From NCBI RefSeq assembly GCF_022815905.2, contig NZ_CP119327.1:1736001-1800000 (forward strand): DNA of 64,000 nucleotides, given 5' to 3'. This stretch comes from Staphylococcus sp. NRL 16/872. GTDB taxonomy: Bacteria; Bacillota; Bacilli; Staphylococcales; Staphylococcaceae. A program made the position numbers and the translations under genes. Each line of letters opens with the position of its first letter. Positions within the stretch are counted from its first letter, which is position 1. The notes below the pieces were generated by a model that was not told the origin of the DNA, did not search any database, and saw nothing but the letters and a program-made list of their open reading frames with translations. Shown piece by piece: positions 63,486-64,000 of the stretch.

Positions 63486-64000
63486 TTAGAATATCACTCA
63501 ATTTCTTATATAAGATTTGATGTTGTTCAAGGTTATCTTGACGGTCTGTCATAATTTCATAAATGTGTGAACTCATATGAGATAACTTTTCCTGAGAAAA
63601 ATCTGAAATCGTATTAAAACGCTTGAACGTGAAATCATAGAGCAATGCTGTGTATTCAAAATTCAAACCTGTTGGTGTTCCAAATAAACGTTCAAAGTAA
63701 GCATCTGCAGACGATTTTTGTGGTAAATAAGAGAAAATTCCCCCACCATCATTATTTAATAACACAATATTTAAATGAATGTTATTTAATTTCGCCATTA
63801 ATAAACCATTCATATCATGATAAAATGCTAAATCACCAATTAATAACGTGATATTTTTGTGTACAGCCATACCAATAGCTGTTGATACTACACCATCAAT
63901 GCCGTTAGCCCCACGGTTTGCATACACTTCAACTTCACTATTAAACAATAAATTATCAACATCACGCACAGGCATACTATTACTAACAAATAGTGCATCA
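63472..64000 (-). CDS. menD: SEPHCHC synthase MenD, C-terminal part (cut by window edge)
   Basis: The 3' 526 bases or so of menD; the 5' part lies beyond the window, and the frame is open to the last base. The visible 175 residues include [23 protein letters not shown] and the thiamine-diphosphate region [14 protein letters not shown] followed by [16 protein letters not shown]. MenD joins isochorismate and 2-oxoglutarate in menaquinone synthesis. The ATG at 63973-63975 is internal, not a start. It overlaps menH by 14 bases. Confidence 0.95.
   Translation of the reverse strand, partial: DALFVSNSMPVRDVDNLLFNSEVEVYANRGANGIDGVVSTAIGMAVHKNITLLIGDLAFYHDMNGLLMAKLNNIHLNIVLLNNDGGGIFSYLPQKSSADAYFERLFGTPTGLNFEYTALLYDFTFKRFNTISDFSQEKLSHMSSHIYEIMTDRQDNLEQHQILYKKLSDILNVTL

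Overview
This is a strongly AT-rich window from a Staphylococcus chromosome. Nearly every protein looks like the ortholog of a known S. aureus core protein, and the gene order is the familiar menD-menH-menB / atl / fmtA-lcpB / qoxABCD / folD-pur / ykoEDC / ptsHI / cydAB / rnjA / pdhABCD / pot / mntH neighbourhood. The autolysin differs clearly from the S. epidermidis AtlE I remember, and hmp and a nucleoside hydrolase sit beside qoxABCD. A coagulase-negative species is likely, but I do not assign one. I see no prophage, insertion sequence, CRISPR array, tRNA or rRNA.

Layout. 1-4.2 kb: a DUF1054 protein, the manganese transporter mntH with an MntR-type operator, and two DUF4064 membrane proteins, the larger being the AuxB ortholog. 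4.2-9 kb: an XRE-cupin regulator and potABCD (polyamine uptake), preceded by a UPF0223 gene. 9-14.2 kb: pdhABCD. 14.3-18 kb: a YkyA-like lipoprotein, def, then rpoY-rnjA. 18-21.7 kb: ktrC, cydAB and a small glutaredoxin. 21.8-25.9 kb: ptsHI, a DUF697 protein and an rRNA methyltransferase. 26.1-27.7 kb: the AuxA ortholog and a 45-residue charged protein behind a SigB-type promoter. 27.8-30.8 kb: a TPP riboswitch and ykoEDC (thiamine-precursor ECF transporter). 30.8-42.1 kb: the purine operon purEKCSQLFMNHD, divergent from folD. 43.2-50.4 kb: hmp, a DUF5011 secreted protein, qoxABCD and a nucleoside hydrolase. 50.4-58.8 kb: fmtA, lcpB, a DUF2538 protein, a GNAT acetyltransferase and the autolysin atl. 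58.9-61.8 kb: a MarR regulator divergent from a membrane acyltransferase, then an aminotransferase. 61.8-64 kb: menB, menH and the 3' part of menD, which runs off the window.

The genes group into central metabolism and respiration (PTS entry, pyruvate dehydrogenase, menaquinone synthesis, two quinol oxidases, flavohaemoprotein), de novo purine and one-carbon metabolism, and cell-envelope maintenance (atl, fmtA, lcpB, auxA, auxB). Most operons end in clear intrinsic terminators, several shared by convergent genes. The less routine signals are regulatory: an inverted repeat over the -35 of the marR/acyltransferase promoter, a stacked set of inverted repeats in the pot leader, a SigB-type promoter on a tiny gene, an inverted repeat ahead of qoxA, and a long hairpin-bearing gap inside pdhABCD. 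I found no convincing undescribed multigene system.
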